Shown piece after piece: positions 23,751 through 33,731 of a DNA stretch of 64,000 bases. This DNA comes from Macrococcoides goetzii (GTDB lineage: Bacteria; Bacillota; Bacilli; Staphylococcales; Staphylococcaceae): NCBI RefSeq assembly GCF_002742385.2, contig NZ_MJBI02000003.1:62001-126000 (forward strand), written 5' to 3'. The notes beneath the pieces were generated by a model. That model saw nothing but the letters and a program-made list of their open reading frames with translations, was not told where the DNA came from and did no database searches. The number at the start of each line of letters is the position of its first letter. Within the stretch, counting starts at the first letter, position 1. The translations under genes and the position numbers were made by a program.

Positions 23751-26573
23751 TTACTGACGTTCTACATGTCGTTTTAAATATCTTCCTGTATAAGATGCGC
23801 CTGATTCCATAATTTGTTCCGGGGTACCAATGGCGATAATCTTACCACCATTGTCGCCACCTTCCGGTCCTAAATCAATAATATGATCTGCTGTTTTAAT
23901 CACATCTAAATTATGTTCGATAATCAGGACAGTATCACCATTTTCTACAAGCTTCTCTAATACTTTAAGTAATCTCGCAATATCATCGACATGAAGACCT
24001 GTTGTCGGCTCATCCAGAATATATAAAGTCTTACCGTTACTTCTACGGTGTAACTCACTGGCTAATTTAACACGTTGTGCTTCTCCACCCGATAATGTTG
24101 TAGCAGGTTGTCCCAACTTCACATAACCTAAACCTACATCTACAATGGTTTTTAACTTACGTTTAATTTTAGGAATATTCTCGAAGAAGTGATATGCATC
24201 TTCTACTGTCATATCTAATATATCAGCAATATTTTTATCTTTATAGGTTACTTCTAATGTTTCGCGGTTATAGCGTTTTCCACCACACACTTCACACGGT
24301 ACATATACATCTGGCAAGAAGTGCATTTCTATCTTGATGATACCATCACCTCGACAAGCTTCACATCTGCCTCCCTTAACATTAAAGCTAAAACGGCCTT
24401 TTTGATAGCCACGTAACTTCGCTTCATTCGTCTGACTGAATACATCGCGAATATCATCAAATAGTCCTGTATATGTGGCTGGGTTTGATCGTGGTGTACG
24501 TCCGATAGGTGATTGATCAATATCAATAATTTTATCAATATGCTCAATACCTGTCACTGCGTCATGAGGACCAGGTTTTGCTTTTGTTTTATATAATTTT
24601 TGAGCAAGTGCTTTATACAACACATCATTAACTAAGCTACTTTTACCTGAACCTGATACACCAGTGACTAATGTCATCATACCTAACGGGATATTAACAG
24701 ATACACCTTTTAAGTTATTGCTCGTCGCATTTTCGATGGTTATAAAACGACCATCTGGTTTACGACGCGTTTCAGGCATTTCTATTTGTTTTTTACCACT
24801 TAAATATTGTCCTGTTAATGACTTTTTATTTTTCATAACTTGATTCGGTGTACCTTGCGCTACGATTTCACCACCATGTACACCGGCACCTGGACCGATA
24901 TCAATTAAATGGTCTGCAGCAAGCATCGTATCTTCATCATGCTCTACAACAATCAATGTATTTCCCATATCTCGCATAGACTTCAATGTATCAATCAGCT
25001 TATCGTTATCTCGTTGATGTAACCCGATTGATGGTTCATCCAATACGTACATTACACCTGTTAAACGAGAACCAATTTGCGTTGCTAATCTTATACGCTG
25101 AGCTTCTCCACCTGAAAGCGTTCCAGCAGCACGGTTTAATGTTAAATATTCAAGACCAACATTGTTTAAGAAACTCAAGCGTTCAGTAATTTCCTTTAAT
25201 ATAAGTTTAGAGATTTGCTGCTCCTTCTCAGTTAATTCAATAGAATCATAATATTTCAATGCTTCACCGATTGAAAATTCCACAACTTGTCCAATGTGTT
25301 GGTCTTTTATCTTCACGCTCATCGCTTCACTTGAGAGACGATAGCCATGACACGTATGACAAGCTTCATCCACCATATACTTACGCATTTGCTCACGTGT
25401 ATATTCAGAAGGACTCTCCTTATAACGACGTTCGATATTATTTAATACACCTTCGTACTGCATTACACGTTTACGCGTAACACCATTATCCTGTTTAAAT
25501 GTAAAAGATATTTCGTCATTATGACCATATAAAATAATATGCTGTTCTTCTTCTGTTAACTTTTCGAAAGGCTTTTTCATACTGATATTAAAATGTTTAC
25601 ATGCTTGCTTTAGCAAAGTTGGATAGTAGTTAGAACTAATCGGTTCCCATGGCAGAATCGCTCCTTTTTCAAGTGTGAGCGACTTATCCGGAACAACAAG
25701 GTCGACATCAACCGATAATTTAGTCCCTAATCCATCACAATCAGGACATGCACCAAACGGTGAATTAAATGAGAACATTCTTGGTTCTAGTTTCTCAATT
25801 GAAAAACCACAAATCGGACATGCATGATGTTCTGAAAATTTTACCTGTTCACCGCCAATAACATCTACCACAACATTCCCTTCAGCAAGTTTTAAAGCAT
25901 TCTCCAGAGAGTCTGCAAGTCTTGCTTCAATACCTGGCTTCACAACAAGGCGATCGACTACTACATCAATATCATGATTTTGATTTTTATTTAAATCAAT
26001 TTCGTCGGTTACATCATAAACTTCACCATCAACCTGTATGCGCGCATAACCTTTTTTAGAAATTTCTTCAATCAACTTCTTATGCGTCCCTTTACGCCCA
26101 CGAATAACTGGTGCGAAAATCTGAATCTTTGTACGCTCTTCCATCGCCATAACTTTATCTACCATCTGTTGAATCGTTTGTGATTCGATCGCAATACCGT
26201 GAATCGGGCAATAAGGTATACCGATACGTGCATATAACAATCTCAGATAATCATAGATCTCAGTAACTGTCGCAACTGTACTTCGTGGATTCTTGCTCGT
26301 TGTTTTCTGATCAATAGATATCGCAGGTGATAACCCTTCTATCACATCGACATCAGGTTTATCCATTTGGCCTAAGAACATTCTGGCATAAGCACTTAAT
26401 GATTCTACATATCTTCTTTGACCTTCAGCATAAATCGTATCAAATGCTAAACTTGATTTACCAGATCCTGAAAGTCCTGTCATAACGACCAGTTTATCGC
26501 GTGGTATTTCTATATCTATATTCTTTAAATTATGTGCTCTCGCACCTTTAACTACGATTGATTTATTTTTCAT
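23751..26573 (-). CDS. uvrA: Excinuclease ABC subunit A
   Basis: DNA-damage sensor of nucleotide excision repair, with two ABC ATPase modules. About 940 residues. First Walker [14 protein letters not shown] near 31, zinc-finger cysteines in CPICGF and CPDCDG near 250-280, signature [12 protein letters not shown] near 485, second Walker [14 protein letters not shown] near 638, a further zinc finger CEACRGDG...CEVCGGKRY near 740, and [12 protein letters not shown] near 830. Start ATG 26573 has GAAGGGTG; it is 4 bp after uvrB. Confidence 0.98.
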   Translation of the reverse strand: MKNKSIVVKGARAHNLKNIDIEIPRDKLVVMTGLSGSGKSSLAFDTIYAEGQRRYVESLSAYARMFLGQMDKPDVDVIEGLSPAISIDQKTTSKNPRSTVATVTEIYDYLRLLYARIGIPYCPIHGIAIESQTIQQMVDKVMAMEERTKIQIFAPVIRGRKGTHKKLIEEISKKGYARIQVDGEVYDVTDEIDLNKNQNHDIDVVVDRLVVKPGIEARLADSLENALKLAEGNVVVDVIGGEQVKFSEHHACPICGFSIEKLEPRMFSFNSPFGACPDCDGLGTKLSVDVDLVVPDKSLTLEKGAILPWEPISSNYYPTLLKQACKHFNISMKKPFEKLTEEEQHIILYGHNDEISFTFKQDNGVTRKRVMQYEGVLNNIERRYKESPSEYTREQMRKYMVDEACHTCHGYRLSSEAMSVKIKDQHIGQVVEFSIGEALKYYDSIELTEKEQQISKLILKEITERLSFLNNVGLEYLTLNRAAGTLSGGEAQRIRLATQIGSRLTGVMYVLDEPSIGLHQRDNDKLIDTLKSMRDMGNTLIVVEHDEDTMLAADHLIDIGPGAGVHGGEIVAQGTPNQVMKNKKSLTGQYLSGKKQIEMPETRRKPDGRFITIENATSNNLKGVSVNIPLGMMTLVTGVSGSGKSSLVNDVLYKALAQKLYKTKAKPGPHDAVTGIEHIDKIIDIDQSPIGRTPRSNPATYTGLFDDIRDVFSQTNEAKLRGYQKGRFSFNVKGGRCEACRGDGIIKIEMHFLPDVYVPCEVCGGKRYNRETLEVTYKDKNIADILDMTVEDAYHFFENIPKIKRKLKTIVDVGLGYVKLGQPATTLSGGEAQRVKLASELHRRSNGKTLYILDEPTTGLHVDDIARLLKVLEKLVENGDTVLIIEHNLDVIKTADHIIDLGPEGGDNGGKIIAIGTPEQIMESGASYTGRYLKRHVERQ

Positions 26574-26577
26574 GTTG

Positions 26578-28557
26578 TCACCCTTCAGCTTTAAGCTCAA
26601 ATAATATGTCTCTCAGCTCAGTAGCACGTTCAAAATCAAGTGCTTTTGCAGCTTCTTTCATTTCATGCTCAACTTTTTCAATCATTGCATTACGCTCTTT
26701 TACCGTTAATTTTTTCTTTTTCTTATCTTTAGTCGGTAAATCTTCTGCAACATCTGGTGTTGCACTAATAATATCGCGTACTTTTTTATTAATGGTCATC
26801 GGTGTGATGCCATGTTCTGTATTATAACGCTCCTGAATTTCACGACGTCGATTTGTTTCATCAATCGCTATCTTCATTGAATCAGTCATTTTATCTGCGT
26901 ACATGATAACTTTCCCTTGATCGTTACGTGCAGCACGACCGATTATCTGAATTAAAGAACGATGACTGCGTAAGAAACCTTCTTTATCCGCATCAAGAAT
27001 TGCAACGAGAGATACTTCAGGAATATCTAGTCCTTCTCTTAATAAGTTGATTCCGACAAGTACATCGAAAACACCTAATCTTAGATCACGAATGATTTCT
27101 ATACGTTCTAAAGTTTTTATTTCAGAATGAAGATAGTTAACTTTAATTCCTGCTTCCTTTAAATAGGTCGTTAAATCTTCACTCATCTTCTTTGTTAATG
27201 TCGTAATGAGTACACGTTCATTTTTTTCAATACGTTGTCTAATTTCTTCCATTAAGTCATCAATTTGATGTTCAGATTTACGTACTTCAACAATTGGATC
27301 AAGCAATCCAGTTGGTCGAATAATCTGTTCTACCATTTCATCTGTATGTTCAATTTCATATGGTCCTGGTGTTGCAGAAACATAGACAAACTGGTGTCCT
27401 TTTGCTTCAAATTCTTCAAATTTAAGCGGTCGATTATCAAGCGCACTCGGTAATCTGAAACCGTGATCTACCAACACATTTTTACGTGCCTGGTCACCAT
27501 TATACATACCCCTAACCTGCGGCAATGTAACGTGACTCTCATCCATCATGATTAACCAGTCATCTCCAAAATAGTCTAGAAGCGTATAAGGTGTCGCACC
27601 TAAAGGACGTAACGTCAAATGCACAGAATAGTTCTCAATGCCTGAACAGAATCCCATCTCTCGCATCATCTCTAAATCATAGTTTGTACGTTGCTCAAGT
27701 CGTTGTGCTTCAAGTAATTTACCTTCTTCTCTAAATTTCTTCAGCTGTTCTTCCAGTTCTTTCTCGATACGTTCGATTGCAATCTGCATCTTTTCTTCAC
27801 GTGTAACGAAGTGACTGGCTGGGAATAGTGCGAAGTGTTCACGTTCCTTAAGTACTTCTCCTGTTAAATAGTTAATTTCGCGAATTCGTTCTATCTCATC
27901 TCCAAAGAATTCAACACGTACACATTGCTCGTCACGAGAAGCGGGAAAGATTTCGACGACATCTCCACGCACACGAAATGTACCACGTTTAAAATCGATG
28001 TCATTTCGTGCATATTGAATATCAATTAATTTACGTAATAATTGATTGCGCTCAATTTCCATGCCTACACGCATACTTACAACCATATCTTTATATTCTT
28101 CAGGGTTTCCTAATCCATAGATACAGCTCACTGAAGCGATGATAATCACATCGTCACGTTCAAATAAAGCGCTCGTTGCCGAATGTCGTAATTTATCGAT
28201 CTCATCGTTAATCGATGCATCTTTCTCGATAAAAGTATCTGTAGAAGGCACATACGCTTCAGGTTGATAATAGTCATAATAACTCACAAAATATTCAACA
28301 CGATTATCAGGGAAAAACTCTTTAAACTCACTATATAATTGACCTGCTAAAGTCTTATTGTGAGCCATGATTAACGTTGGTTTACCAACCTCTTTAATAA
28401 CATTACTCATGGTAAACGTCTTACCTGTACCTGTTGCACCAAGTAAAGTCTGATGACGCTTACCTTTCTTAATACCTTCTACGATTTTTTTAATCGCTTC
28501 TGGCTGGTCGCCAGCAGGCTTATAATCTGATTTAATAACAAACGGATGATGTTCCAT
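26578..28557 (-). CDS. uvrB: Excinuclease ABC subunit B
   Basis: Helicase-like damage-verification subunit of UvrABC. 659 residues. Walker [14 protein letters not shown] near 40, beta-hairpin motif [20 protein letters not shown] near 94, DESHVT, helicase motif [11 protein letters not shown] near 540, and a C-terminal UVR domain ([20 protein letters not shown]) for UvrC binding. Preceded by a promoter with a LexA box, so it should be SOS-induced with uvrA. Confidence 0.98.
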   Translation of the reverse strand: MEHHPFVIKSDYKPAGDQPEAIKKIVEGIKKGKRHQTLLGATGTGKTFTMSNVIKEVGKPTLIMAHNKTLAGQLYSEFKEFFPDNRVEYFVSYYDYYQPEAYVPSTDTFIEKDASINDEIDKLRHSATSALFERDDVIIIASVSCIYGLGNPEEYKDMVVSMRVGMEIERNQLLRKLIDIQYARNDIDFKRGTFRVRGDVVEIFPASRDEQCVRVEFFGDEIERIREINYLTGEVLKEREHFALFPASHFVTREEKMQIAIERIEKELEEQLKKFREEGKLLEAQRLEQRTNYDLEMMREMGFCSGIENYSVHLTLRPLGATPYTLLDYFGDDWLIMMDESHVTLPQVRGMYNGDQARKNVLVDHGFRLPSALDNRPLKFEEFEAKGHQFVYVSATPGPYEIEHTDEMVEQIIRPTGLLDPIVEVRKSEHQIDDLMEEIRQRIEKNERVLITTLTKKMSEDLTTYLKEAGIKVNYLHSEIKTLERIEIIRDLRLGVFDVLVGINLLREGLDIPEVSLVAILDADKEGFLRSHRSLIQIIGRAARNDQGKVIMYADKMTDSMKIAIDETNRRREIQERYNTEHGITPMTINKKVRDIISATPDVAEDLPTKDKKKKKLTVKERNAMIEKVEHEMKEAAKALDFERATELRDILFELKAEG

Positions 28558-28579
28558 ATGTGCCCTCCTTATCGATAAT

Positions 28580-28609
28580 ATTTTACCAAAAAAAAAATAA
28601 AAAATACAA
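28580..28609 (-). promoter_or_regulatory. uvrB promoter
   Basis: Minus strand: -35 TTGTAT (28604-28609), 18-bp T-rich spacer, -10 TAAAAT (28580-28585), 22 bp before the start codon. Confidence 0.55.
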
Positions 28610-28620
28610 ACATTTGTTCG
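28607..28620 (-). promoter_or_regulatory. LexA (SOS) box of uvrBA
   Basis: CGAACAAATGTTTG on the minus strand matches the Gram-positive LexA palindrome CGAAC-N4-GTTCG at all but one position and overlaps the -35 element. Confidence 0.85.
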
Positions 28621-28650
28621 GACGATATATTACAATCACATGATAATTAA

Positions 28651-28690
28651 AAAAAGAAAACAGCTCAGAACATAAAATGTTTGAACTGTT
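28651..28690 (-). terminator. csbA-end terminator
   Basis: Imperfect 14-bp stem (AACAGTTCAAACAT with one bulge) starting at the csbA stop, followed on the minus strand by TTTTCTTTTT. Confidence 0.7.
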
Positions 28691-28919
28691 AGTCATTTCC
28701 TTTATCTAATTTATAAAAGTCAACAATTAAATAACCAATAATTAGACTCATCGTATCTAAAAATACGATCATCTGTGAATGAAAAAATCCTTTATAGACT
28801 GATACGCCGATTACTATAGTAGAGAGTATCATGCCCGTGTATTTATTTCTGACAATCATACTAAATATAACGACCATAAGCGCTGGTAATAATGATGCCA
28901 ACCAATACCATATCGTCAT
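28689..28919 (-). CDS. csbA: CsbA-like small membrane protein
   Basis: 76 residues with about three transmembrane helices (WYWLASLLPALMVVIFSMIV, a middle segment, and MSLIIGYLIVDFY). It resembles the CsbA/DUF2198 family, in which csbA lies next to uvrBA in Bacillales. In B. subtilis csbA is a SigB gene of unknown function; here it is translationally coupled (4-bp overlap) to the upstream HD-domain gene. Confidence 0.8.
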   Translation of the reverse strand: MTIWYWLASLLPALMVVIFSMIVRNKYTGMILSTIVIGVSVYKGFFHSQMIVFLDTMSLIIGYLIVDFYKLDKGND

Positions 28920-29563
28920 AGATCTGACTCTTTTACTTCTAATATTGAAACCGTTAATTCCTTTAATTCTGAACGTGGAATAAATTTTTCCTGTAACATT
29001 TCAGGAAGTATATTTTCAAGGAAATCCTGTACACAATGTAAGTGGTCAAATTGTATAATTGTGCGTAAGCTCTTTTCATATATTTCAAAGAATAGCGGTT
29101 CTGGATTTCTTTTCTGGATCTCTCCAAAAGACTCGTATAGTAAATCAATTTTATCAGCCACTGAAAGGATTTGACCTTCTATCGTTTCATCTTTTCCTTC
29201 TTTTAATCGTTCATGATAAATCGCTCGATAGCTTTCCGGAAATTCAGAATCTATAAAACGTGCAATCATCTGTTCTTCTACATCACTAAATAATTGCTTA
29301 AGCTCTTTAGAAGCATATTTAACAGGTGTTTTTATATCTCCTGTAAAAATTTCAGGATAATCGTGGTTGAGTGCTTTTTCATAGACATTTTTCCAGTTAA
29401 TCTCAGTGCCATGATATTCTTCAACTGTAGCAAGATACTGCGCAATTTTTGTAACTTTAAAAGAGTGACTTGCTACATTATGCTCCTGATATTTGAACTT
29501 ACCTGGACAGCGTATCAGCTTTTCTAAGTCAGATAAACTTTTAAAATATTGATGTACACCCAC
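28916..29563 (-). CDS. HD-domain phosphohydrolase, YfbR-like
   Basis: About 215 residues. Metal-binding His/Asp signature: EHNVASHSFKV near 30, then KALNHDYPEIFTGDIKTPVKY near 65-85, and SVADKIDLLYE near 137. These are features of the YfbR-like 5'-deoxynucleotidase family. Start chosen is GTG 29563, with AGGAG eight bases upstream. Lies directly after the thioredoxin-like gene. Nucleotide specificity cannot be read from sequence. Confidence 0.82.
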   Translation of the reverse strand: MGVHQYFKSLSDLEKLIRCPGKFKYQEHNVASHSFKVTKIAQYLATVEEYHGTEINWKNVYEKALNHDYPEIFTGDIKTPVKYASKELKQLFSDVEEQMIARFIDSEFPESYRAIYHERLKEGKDETIEGQILSVADKIDLLYESFGEIQKRNPEPLFFEIYEKSLRTIIQFDHLHCVQDFLENILPEMLQEKFIPRSELKELTVSILEVKESDL

Positions 29564-29578
29564 TACAATCACTCCTCT

Positions 29579-30118
29579 TTACTTTAAATCTGCTATTATT
29601 TTTTCTAACTTATTTCTATTGAGTTCACCGATATAAGTTTTTAAAACCTTACCATTTTTATCAACAAAAATTGTTGTGGGAATATTGTTAATCTTATATT
29701 TTTTCATTTGTGCTTCATCTAAAACTAACATCGGATATTTCGCTTTATACTGCTGTATAAACGCAGTTCGGTTTTTCTCTTTGTCCTGCACATTCATACC
29801 GATTAATCCTACATGATTAGGTTTCTCGTTATCAAAAGCAACAAGTTCAGGCATCTCTTCATTACATGGGCCACACCATGATGCCCAGAAATTAATGATA
29901 TTGATATCATGTTTTAATTGTTCTTTCAATTTAAATTGATTTGATTCTAAATCATTTACCGTTACATTACTAATATTTTGATTGTTGATAGGATGATCAT
30001 GGGTTGTTACCTGCTTTGCATCATCTGAAGCTGTATTAAATTGTGTCGCTTGATAAATACTATATCCCACTAAACTTAAAAATATAAAAAGAAGTATTGC
30101 CGTGATTAAATGCTTCAT
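29579..30118 (-). CDS. Membrane-anchored thioredoxin-like protein (ResA/TlpA family)
   Basis: 179 residues: an N-terminal membrane anchor (about residues 4-24) and an extracytoplasmic thioredoxin fold with WASWCGPCNEEMPE near 80 and cis-Pro in NNIPTTIFVDKNG near 148. The family reduces extracytoplasmic disulfides, including apocytochrome c. The active site is CGPC, not the CEPC of B. subtilis ResA, so the partner is uncertain. A c-type cytochrome is encoded 2 kb away. Confidence 0.85.
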   Translation of the reverse strand: MKHLITAILLFIFLSLVGYSIYQATQFNTASDDAKQVTTHDHPINNQNISNVTVNDLESNQFKLKEQLKHDINIINFWASWCGPCNEEMPELVAFDNEKPNHVGLIGMNVQDKEKNRTAFIQQYKAKYPMLVLDEAQMKKYKINNIPTTIFVDKNGKVLKTYIGELNRNKLEKIIADLK

Positions 30119-30192
30119 CTTTCCACCTCAATATTTATTATGTCTATCATAACGTAATTAGAAATAAGTTTAAACCTATGTTAACTTAAAAA

Positions 30193-30227
30193 CAAAAAGA
30201 AGGTGAAACATAGATAGCTTCACCTTC
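30193..30227 (-). terminator. Terminator of the CHAP gene
   Basis: 9-bp perfect stem (GAAGGTGAA/TTCACCTTC) followed by TTTTT on the minus strand. Confidence 0.85.
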
Positions 30228-30236
30228 ATAATATAT

Positions 30237-30677
30237 TTAATAAATATATTGATAATATCTTTTTTGATATTTAGAAATCACACGATAAGTCTTAACACCT
30301 TGACGAGGATAATTCATTTCTGACACTAAAATTGATCCATTACTATATGTTCTTTCTACTACTGCAACATGACCATAATATCCACTTTGAGACACGAGTA
30401 CAGCACCTTTAATTGGGGATCTTCTAACTTTATATCCTGCATAACGTGCTTTATATGCCCAGTTTGCTGCATTGCCCCAATACTTACCAACTGGTCTACC
30501 TAATTGTGCACGACGCTGGTATGCATAATAAGCACAGCTTCCCCAGTAATAAGGATTTGAATAACCATATGAACCAGCCTCAGCTGTTTTAACTTGTGAT
30601 TGTGGCATAACTTCAGTAAGCTCGGCAGTAGTCAATAACATCATAGTAGTAATAAATGATAAAACGATTTTTTTCAT
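30237..30677 (-). CDS. Secreted CHAP-domain wall hydrolase, SsaA-like
   Basis: Likely peptidoglycan amidase/endopeptidase outside the cell. 146 residues: signal peptide of about 34 residues (AEA cleavage region) and one CHAP domain. Catalytic Cys is in YWGSCAYYAYQRR near residue 48, His in GYYGHVAVVE near 105, with a supporting SEMNY near 121. No binding repeats precede the domain. A WalR-type repeat lies about 100 bp upstream. Confidence 0.9.
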   Translation of the reverse strand: MKKIVLSFITTMMLLTTAELTEVMPQSQVKTAEAGSYGYSNPYYWGSCAYYAYQRRAQLGRPVGKYWGNAANWAYKARYAGYKVRRSPIKGAVLVSQSGYYGHVAVVERTYSNGSILVSEMNYPRQGVKTYRVISKYQKRYYQYIY

Positions 30678-30773
30678 GATTTCTTTTTCCTCCGAATAAT
30701 ATATTTATGTATAAATAATGATTTATTTATCAACAGAAATTATATTACCATAAAGAAACTATCAAGCATTCAA

Positions 30774-30801
30774 TGTTACGGATATGTAATACAAGTGTCA
30801 T
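30774..30801 (+). promoter_or_regulatory. WalR-type binding repeats before the CHAP gene
   Basis: TGTTAC-N5-TGTAAT is a full match to the WalR consensus TGTWAH-N5-TGTWAH; a third half TGTCAT follows after another 5 bases, so three hexamers sit in 11-bp phase. A further TGTAAT is at 30848 and its inverse at 30827. The site is 97 bp upstream of the CHAP start, on the opposite strand. Confidence 0.75.
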
Positions 30802-30806
30802 GACAC
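30795..30806. repeat. Palindrome GTGTCATGACAC
   Basis: Perfect 12-bp dyad, extending imperfectly to 20 bp (30791-30810), overlapping the third WalR-like half site. Possible operator; function unknown. Confidence 0.5.
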
Positions 30807-30825
30807 ATGTTATTTTTTGCATCAA

Positions 30826-30854
30826 TATTACAAAAGTATGTTCAGTTTGTAATA
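30826..30854. repeat. 9-bp inverted repeat upstream of the CHAP gene
   Basis: TATTACAAA and TTTGTAATA separated by 11 bases; each arm contains a WalR half-site core. The remaining DNA to 31000 is A/T-rich and shows no gene. Confidence 0.55.
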
Positions 30855-30999
30855 CAATAGTAGCTTTATGCTCTAAATATTACTTCTCTCATCAAAATTT
30901 TAAATTTTCAAATTATTATATATATATATTTATTACTTTATTCATTTTCGTTCATTTTTAAAATAAGCGAAAATAAGAATAAAAAATTTTAAAAAAAAC

Positions 31000-31030
31000 A
31001 AAAAAACGCATGACATAATAGACATGCGCT
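31000..31030 (-). terminator. Terminator of the LysM/NlpC gene
   Basis: CGCATG/CATGCG stem (31007-31012, 31023-31028) with a 10-nt loop followed on the minus strand by TTTTTTT. Confidence 0.7.
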
Positions 31031-31046
31031 TCTTTTAAATTCTATA

Positions 31047-32075
31047 TTAATAACGATAATATCCTGTAATCGTTCCGCTAATGTAATCTACTGCTCGCTG
31101 GCCCACTCCAGCTTTTGGATTTAATGCATCGACCATTTGGCCATTGCCAATGTAAACACCAACATGACTTCCATTATTAAAAAATACAAGATCGCCTGGC
31201 TGAGGCTGTAGAACTCTTGTACCGACTGCCATTTGTTCATAAGTTGTTCGAGGAATTGATTTACCTAAAGCCTTTAAGACTTGTTGCGCAAATGCTGAAC
31301 AATCTACAGCACTATTGCTGTTGGCACCATATACATAAGATTTCCCTTCAGCAATGCGATGCGCTATTCGTGCAACATCGCCTTCAATCATATTGAATGG
31401 TTTTTTTTGAGTCGACTTATCTAGTAGTGAATTTGATTGAGTATTTTCTTCTGATATTACATTCGATGACTCATTTAATGACTGACTATTTTGAGTATAA
31501 TATTCAGCATCAATATTTTGGGCATCCGATTCAGATGAATTGTCTTCATCTACTGTGATTTGAATATCATTACTATCCATTTCTTCATTAAAATCAGCTT
31601 CTTCGTTATTTAAAGATTCATTTATTTCTTTTCGTTCAATTTCATCAAGTAGTCTTGCCGAATCCGGTGAAAGCGCCGGCGTTACATGATGATTTTTACG
31701 TTTTTTTACTTTATATTTACGATAAGCATCTTCAGAAACAATTAGTTTTTTACCTATTGTCAACTCATTTGAAGATAATCTGTTCCAGAATCTAACTTCA
31801 AATGGTGTAATCTTAAATTTCTTCGCGATACTCTGTACTGTATCATCTTTTGTCACTTTATAATAATCTGATGAAATCTTTATTTTTTGTCCTGGCGTAA
31901 GCTGTGCTTCATTCAAATTGTTTAAAAGCTTTAATTCATAGACACTTGTACCATTTTCTTTTGCAATCGTATAAAGTGTATCACCTTGCTTCACATGATA
32001 GTTTGTTGCTTGTGCCTGTGAAGCAACTGTAATGATTGTTGTTAAGCCAACAATCGATAAAACTAATCTTTTCAT
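31047..32075 (-). CDS. Secreted LysM + NlpC/P60 wall endopeptidase
   Basis: Peptidoglycan hydrolase, about 342 residues from ATG 32075 (a TTG three codons earlier is possible). Signal peptide about 1-23 (ends AQA), two LysM domains near 25-70 and 75-120 (YHVKQGDTLYTIAKENG, YYKVTKDDTVQSIAKKF), an acidic Ser/Asn-rich linker of about 90 residues, and a C-terminal NlpC/P60 domain with catalytic Cys in AVDCSAFAQQ and His in GSHVGVYIG. A perfect WalR-type site precedes it. Confidence 0.93.
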   Translation of the reverse strand: MKRLVLSIVGLTTIITVASQAQATNYHVKQGDTLYTIAKENGTSVYELKLLNNLNEAQLTPGQKIKISSDYYKVTKDDTVQSIAKKFKITPFEVRFWNRLSSNELTIGKKLIVSEDAYRKYKVKKRKNHHVTPALSPDSARLLDEIERKEINESLNNEEADFNEEMDSNDIQITVDEDNSSESDAQNIDAEYYTQNSQSLNESSNVISEENTQSNSLLDKSTQKKPFNMIEGDVARIAHRIAEGKSYVYGANSNSAVDCSAFAQQVLKALGKSIPRTTYEQMAVGTRVLQPQPGDLVFFNNGSHVGVYIGNGQMVDALNPKAGVGQRAVDYISGTITGYYRY

Positions 32076-32152
32076 ATTGTACAAATGCCTCCTGTAAGCC
32101 CATGTGTTTACTTAAAAATAATATAGCATATGTTCATCTAATATCAGGCATT

Positions 32153-32169
32153 TGTTACGTACTTGTAAT
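32153..32169 (+). promoter_or_regulatory. WalR-type binding repeat before the LysM/NlpC gene
   Basis: TGTTAC-GTACT-TGTAAT: a full match to TGTWAH-N5-TGTWAH, 78 bp upstream of the hydrolase ATG. The hexamers are identical to those before the CHAP gene. Confidence 0.8.
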
Positions 32170-32198
32170 ATTATCTTTAAGTATGCTATAGAATTTTA

Positions 32199-32516
32199 TT
32201 ATTTTTGTTTTGCTAAATACTTCGCTATATTTTCTGCATCTTTACCTTCAACTAAATTCTTTGGCATAGAGCCCTTTCCATTCTTTATAATTTCTAAAAT
32301 TTCCTGTTCAGAATATTTACCTCCGACCTTTGTTAAGTTTGGTCCGCTTCCACCTTCTAAGTCTTTACCATGACATCCAATACATGAACTATTGGCATAT
32401 GCTTCTCTGCCTGGATCATTTGACGTTGTTTTGTCCGTTGTTTTTTCTTCTTCACCATTTCCACATGCGCCGAGTACTAATGCTGAAAGTGCAAGTCCTG
32501 TAAATAATTTTTTCAT
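32199..32516 (-). CDS. cccB: Cytochrome c551-type lipoprotein
   Basis: Small membrane-anchored c-type cytochrome, 105 residues. Lipobox ALVLGAC (Cys near 18), a charged linker, and heme-binding SSCIGCHGKDLEGG (CxxCH near 48) with a likely Met ligand in KGSMPKN near 83. In B. subtilis cccB also lies beside prfB and secA. It would carry electrons to a terminal oxidase on the outer membrane face and needs cytochrome c maturation proteins. Confidence 0.9.
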   Translation of the reverse strand: MKKLFTGLALSALVLGACGNGEEEKTTDKTTSNDPGREAYANSSCIGCHGKDLEGGSGPNLTKVGGKYSEQEILEIIKNGKGSMPKNLVEGKDAENIAKYLAKQK

Positions 32517-32553
32517 GATAATACCCCCATATTTTATATTACTTTAATTATAC

Positions 32554-32595
32554 CCAAAAAAGAGATAGTGACAAATGATTGTCTCTATCTCTTTT
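32554..32595 (-). terminator. prfB terminator
   Basis: 16-bp stem with one mismatch (AAAAGAGATAGAGACA on the minus strand) followed by TTTT, between prfB and cccB. Confidence 0.85.
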
Positions 32596-32624
32596 GTATT
32601 GATATTTTTTTTCATTTGCAATGC

Positions 32625-33726
32625 TTATAATTGGCTTTTTAAATAAGCATCAATAAATAAATCAAGATCGCCGTCCATCACTGCTCCTGTATTTCCTGTT
32701 TCCGCATTTGTTCTGTGATCTTTCACCATTGAATAAGGATGGAATACATAAGAACGAATTTGTGATCCCCAGCCGATTTCTTTTTGTTCACCACGAATTG
32801 CAGCAAGCTCAGCTTCTTGTTCTTCAATCTTACGCTGATATAATTTCGCCTTTAACATTTTCATCGCCTGATCTCTGTTCTTAATTTGAGAGCGTTCGTT
32901 CTGGCAAGTAACAACAATTCCTGTTGGAGTATGGGTGATTCGGACAGCAGAGTCTGTCGTATTGATGTGCTGTCCACCTGCACCACTAGCACGATACGTA
33001 TCGACTTTAATATCTTCTGTCCTAATCTCTATTTCAATATTTTCATTATTTAGTTCTGGTGTTACATCACATGATACAAATGATGTATGACGTCTTCCAG
33101 AAGAATCAAATGGAGAGATGCGCACTAATCGATGAACACCTTTTTCAGCTTTTAGATAACCATAAGCGTTATGTCCTTTAATTAAAATAGTAACACTTTT
33201 TATTCCAGCTTCATCCCCCGGTAAATAATCAAGTGTTTCAACTTTAAAACCACGTTTATCTGCAAATCGCTGATACATACGTAAGAGCATTTCTCCCCAG
33301 TCTTGTGACTCTGTTCCACCAGCACCTGGATGTAACTCTAAAATCGCATTATTTGCATCAAACTCACCATTCAGTAACATTTTAAGTTCAAATTCATTTG
33401 TATCTTCGGTTAAACTTTGAAGTTGTTGAATCAGCTCTGCTTCACTTTCTTTATCTGATTCTTCCTTCAACATTTCTAATAATACTTCAATGTTTTCATA
33501 CTTTTCTACTAATGCATTAAAGCCATTTACAACTTCTTTTAAAGCATTATTTTTATTGATAATCTCTTGGGCCTTATCCCCATCATTCCAGAAATCCGGA
33601 TCAGCCATCATCTCTTCATATTCCTGGATGTTGGTCTCTTTTTCTTCTAAGTCAAAGAGACCCCCTAAAGCTATCTATTTTCTCTTTAATCTCATTTAAA
33701 GCATTGTTAATTTCAAATTGTTCCAT
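32625..33726 (-). CDS. prfB: Peptide chain release factor 2 with programmed +1 frameshift
   Basis: Terminates translation at UGA and UAA. ATG at 33726 opens a 24-codon frame ending at an in-frame TGA (33652-33654); a +1 shift there joins it to the main frame for about 366 residues. The SPF codon-recognition tripeptide is in [12 protein letters not shown] and the GGQ peptidyl-hydrolysis motif in [11 protein letters not shown]. It starts 5 bp after the secA stop, so it is coupled to secA. Confidence 0.97.
33651..33664 (-). other. prfB frameshift site
   Basis: Minus-strand AGGGGG (a Shine-Dalgarno-like element) lies three bases before CTTTGAC, where CTT slips +1 over the TGA stop. This is the classic autoregulatory site: low RF2 favours shifting and more RF2. 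Confidence 0.95.
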
Positions 33727-33731
33727 TCAGA

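Noticed and set aside
30773-30961. A 62-codon plus-strand open frame in the CHAP intergenic region
   Set aside because: No ribosome site, overlaps the WalR repeats and palindromes, and its composition is that of A/T-rich non-coding DNA.
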